Part shown: piece after piece, positions 46,831 to 48,703 of the stretch
How the letters are laid out: every line of letters starts with the position of its first letter
Numbering within the stretch: the first letter of the stretch is position 1
Origin: Pacificibacter marinus
Lineage (GTDB): Bacteria > Pseudomonadota > Alphaproteobacteria > Rhodobacterales > Rhodobacteraceae
DNA length: 48,703 bases
Reading direction: 5' to 3'
Assembly: GCF_018860665.1 (NCBI RefSeq)
Contig: NZ_JAHKPK010000026.1
Location: forward strand, 1-48,703
The notes under the pieces: model-generated
Database searches by the model: none
What the model was told of the DNA's origin: nothing
Seen by the model: the letters and a program-made list of their open reading frames with translations, nothing else
Translations under genes and position numbers: made by a program

Positions 46831-47032
46831 GGGTACTGTTTTGTATAAGATGTAGTTTTGTCGACGGATTTATATAAAGCCTCCATTAGGCATACACGAT
46901 CTACACATTCCAACCTCCCCTCTTCCCTTTCCGAATTCGGAGCGTTTGGTTCGCCAAGGCCGCACAAAGCCGGTTCCATCACGACCTTTCAAAATTTTCT
47001 TATTCGAGTTTCCAAATTTATGCAAAAAGGGG
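46831..47032. other. Non-coding region before tRNA-Gln
   Basis: No gene or strong secondary structure is recognised in this AT-rich stretch. Together with the kps terminator and the tRNA promoter it makes up a 300-base gap between kpsE and the tRNA. Confidence 0.4.
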
Positions 47033-47061
47033 TTGCACAGCCCGCAACGACAGACTAATCA
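47033..47061 (+). promoter_or_regulatory. Promoter of tRNA-Gln
   Basis: TTGCAC (-35, 47033-47038) and TAATCA (-10, 47056-47061) are spaced 17 bases apart and end 11 bases before the tRNA. Confidence 0.6.
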
Positions 47062-47072
47062 ACGCTCCAAGT

Positions 47073-47147
47073 TGGGGTGTAGCCAAGTGGTAAGGCAACG
47101 CTTTTTGGTAGCGTGTACCGTAGGTTCGAATCCTACCACCCCAGCCA
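47073..47147 (+). tRNA. tRNA-Gln (anticodon TTG)
   Basis: The acceptor stem TGGGGTG pairs with CACCCCA. The anticodon stem ACGCT/AGCGT encloses TTTTGGT, giving anticodon TTG, which reads CAA. The T arm is GTAGG-TTCGAAT-CCTAC. The discriminator is G and CCA is encoded. Confidence 0.95.
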
Positions 47148-47841
47148 ATCTTTCTAATTGTGATGTTCGGTCAAAATTGGAACCTAACCGGTCCAACTTG
47201 AAACCTTGACCAGGCAAGACTGGAGTCTGGGGCCAGAAAAGCCATCCTTGATTGATTACATGGTTCCTGCCGCGCTGACGTGAAATTCTAATAATCTACA
47301 CGCTCTGATCCCGAGCACCGCCCGCTCAGCGCAAATTGCGCAGGCTTACGACAATCACATACCTCAATCGCACTGAGCCCTTTAGGCAACCGATTGAGCC
47401 TGCGGAGGCGCTCTCACACCGCATGGATCGCTAAGTCTATCTTTGATGCGTCACTCACGGCCCAAACCGGACCTTGGTGCATTACGCAGCTAACGGCAGG
47501 TTCGAGCCCTGAGTAGACCGATGCTGCGGAGTGCAGGAATGTCCGATTTCGGAGAGCTGACAAGATTTCTCGGAAATTCCGGCCCTTAGGTGCCATTCGA
47601 AGCAGTGGTTCGCGCCGCGGCGCAGCTTTACCGAACAAGTCGTTCGTTCCACTCGCATCATTGCCGCGACCGATGTTTCTGCAATTGCCGCAATCGCCCA
47701 GCCTTCAGGCTTTTGAGCACTAGGATATGCTGCGTGCTAAGCATGGACGATACGCTTTCTAAACTATCCCCTCATTTCAGTTCTGGCGCGGTACGCATTT
47801 CTAATGCAACCTACATTTATATTTTATTACAGGGGGCGCTC
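47148..47841. other. Region without a recognised gene, downstream of tRNA-Gln
   Basis: About 690 bases between the tRNA and the DUF4236 gene. A minus-strand frame of 74 codons (47414-47638, beginning MFGKAAPRREPLLRMAPKG) is the longest distinctive one, but its Ser/Arg/Ala-rich composition and lack of a ribosome site make it doubtful. The adjacent tRNA makes this a plausible site for island insertion and decay. Confidence 0.4.
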
Positions 47842-48468
47842 ATGCCTATTTACATAAGAGATTCTATTAGCTTGGGTCCTTTCAGGATTAACCTTTCCAA
47901 ATCAGGTCTAGGTATTTCTGCAGGCGTTAAAGGATTTAGGGTCGGGACTGGACCACGAGGCCATTATATCCACGCGGGCAAAAATGGCGTTTATTACAGA
48001 AAAACGCTTGGCGGTATTGGCCGAAAATCGAGTGCTGGGTCCTCCCATGTGGAGGCTAATTATGCCTCAGAGGTTGCTAAGATCGCTCCTAGCGAAAAGC
48101 TACCGACCTACATGACTGAGGATGGCGTACTAATGCGGCGCATCGTTTCGGCCGAGGCTGACGTCCTTATTTCAGAGAGCCATTCAGAGGCCCTAAGAAG
48201 CCTGAATGAGGCGAGGGAACGCCCTTCGTATGCACTCATGTTTTGCATCGCTGCGGCGATCGGTCTTGCCTTTTCCTTCTCCACGCAAAACCCAGCTATC
48301 ATCAGCCTTTTCGCCATCCTCTTTGTCGTGACCTACTTGATTGGAAACATGATGGATGTACCTAGGCGAAACGTTATTTTCGCCTATAGTCTCGAGCCTG
48401 AGGCGGAGGACCGGTACAAGGTGCTCGTCGACGCCATCGATCAGATCGCAAACGCTCGCAATGTCTGA
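47842..48468 (+). CDS. DUF4236 domain protein, probably truncated
   Basis: This 208-aa protein has the N-terminal DUF4236 signature IRDSISLGPFRINLSKSGLG, then GVKGFRVGTGPRGHYIHAG and GVYYRKTLGG. A central linker and two hydrophobic segments (about 134-150 and 152-170) follow. It stops after VDAIDQIANARNV. I recall longer relatives that continue with a further C-terminal domain from about this point, so the gene looks cut by the adjacent insertion. The ATG at 47842 opens the conserved MPIYIRDSI start. The function of the family is unknown. Confidence 0.75.
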   Translation: MPIYIRDSISLGPFRINLSKSGLGISAGVKGFRVGTGPRGHYIHAGKNGVYYRKTLGGIGRKSSAGSSHVEANYASEVAKIAPSEKLPTYMTEDGVLMRRIVSAEADVLISESHSEALRSLNEARERPSYALMFCIAAAIGLAFSFSTQNPAIISLFAILFVVTYLIGNMMDVPRRNVIFAYSLEPEAEDRYKVLVDAIDQIANARNV

Positions 48469-48703
48469 CGTCAGCACCCGTGGGACAGATTTGAGGATTT
48501 GAATAACGGAGGATTTCTGGTTCATCTTATCGATTAGGAGATCGAGATGACGAAGAAGCCCCAGACATCAAAAGACGCCGCCGACAAGGTGGTTAAGAAC
48601 ATCCGCCGCAAGACGCGGCAAACCTATTCAGCTGAAGAGAAAATCCGCATCGTCTTGGCGGGCCTGCGTGGCGAGGAAAGCATCTCGGTGCTATGCCGTC
48701 GCG
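48465..48703 (+). mobile_element. Left part of an IS3-type insertion sequence, continuing past the window
   Basis: The sequence from roughly the end of the DUF4236 frame changes character and contains the start of an IS3-type transposase gene. The exact left end cannot be fixed because the right end lies outside the window; the boundary at 48465 is a guess based on where the DUF4236 frame deviates. Confidence 0.5.
48547..48703 (+). CDS. IS3-family transposase OrfA, 5' partial
   Basis: The first 52 codons are visible and include VVKNIRRKTRQTYSAEEKIR followed by IVLAGLRGEESISVLCRR. This is the helix-turn-helix start of a Tnp_8-type OrfA. In IS3 elements OrfB, with the DDE domain, would follow through a programmed frameshift; that part is outside the window. 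GGAGATCGAG lies before the ATG. Confidence 0.85.
   Translation, partial: MTKKPQTSKDAADKVVKNIRRKTRQTYSAEEKIRIVLAGLRGEESISVLCRR

Noticed and set aside
47490-47520. tRNA-like T arm (CAGGTTCGAGCCCTG)
   Set aside because: No matching acceptor, D or anticodon arms could be folded around it, and it does not match the end of tRNA-Gln well enough to be an attachment site.

Overview
The window looks like a chromosomal segment of a marine alphaproteobacterium of the Roseobacter group (Rhodobacterales). This rests on gene content and style rather than on a search: a class I lysyl-tRNA synthetase, the mreB-mreC-mreD-PBP2-rodA cluster, a gcvT-gcvH-gcvP operon behind a glycine riboswitch, a degenerate-KMSKS glutamyl-tRNA synthetase, a KpsT/KpsE-type capsule export pair and moderate-to-high GC. 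Most of the 48.7 kb is ordinary housekeeping DNA, with a few AT-rich or mobile insertions.

Layout. (1) 13-3943: a beta-helix (pectate-lyase-like) surface protein gene on the minus strand is split by two adjacent insertions, a 168-bp element with inverted ends and an IS1182-type insertion sequence. A GGCC target duplication flanks the pair, and removing both restores one 725-codon frame. (2) 4184-8797: lysK with its terminator, a TerB-like gene, a Tat-exported PBP4-type peptidase and nadD. (3) 8965-12692: accessory-looking genes (a DUF4062 protein, a possible GNAT-fold protein and a 47-aa ORF) flank the conserved ettA, which is followed by a run of hairpins. (4) 12789-15300: small hypothetical and membrane proteins, cspA and a PhnA-like protein. 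(5) 15450-20566: tamA-tamB, translationally coupled. (6) 20587-27274: thioredoxin 2, the glycine cleavage operon under a tandem glycine riboswitch, and gltX. (7) 27384-33244: a minimal zincin, an Hsp70-like protein, nadE, an exported protein with 18 MORN repeats and an SDR. (8) 33338-35150: leuA behind a leader peptide with four consecutive Leu codons. (9) 35275-42071: an MDR oxidoreductase and the elongasome operon mreBCD-mrdA-rodA. (10) 42090-43856: a ghrA-like reductase and an SseB-like protein. (11) 43857-46830: a long regulatory region, then the kpsT/kpsE pair. (12) 46830-48703: tRNA-Gln, a stretch without recognisable genes, a DUF4236 gene that appears cut short, and the start of an IS3-type transposase that runs off the window.

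Functional links. MreBCD, PBP2 and RodA form the lateral-wall elongation machine, and the PBP4-type enzyme trims the same peptidoglycan. TamA and TamB span the envelope and assist outer-membrane assembly. The two capsule genes supply the ATPase and periplasmic adaptor of an ABC-type polysaccharide exporter, but the permease is not here. NadD and NadE both serve NAD synthesis but are not adjacent.

No defence island, CRISPR array, prophage or clearly new multi-gene system is visible. The best leads are the double insertion in the beta-helix gene, the Leu-rich leader upstream of leuA, the repeat-rich control region upstream of the capsule pair, and the accessory genes around ettA. Function assignments come from reading motifs by eye; no database search was run.
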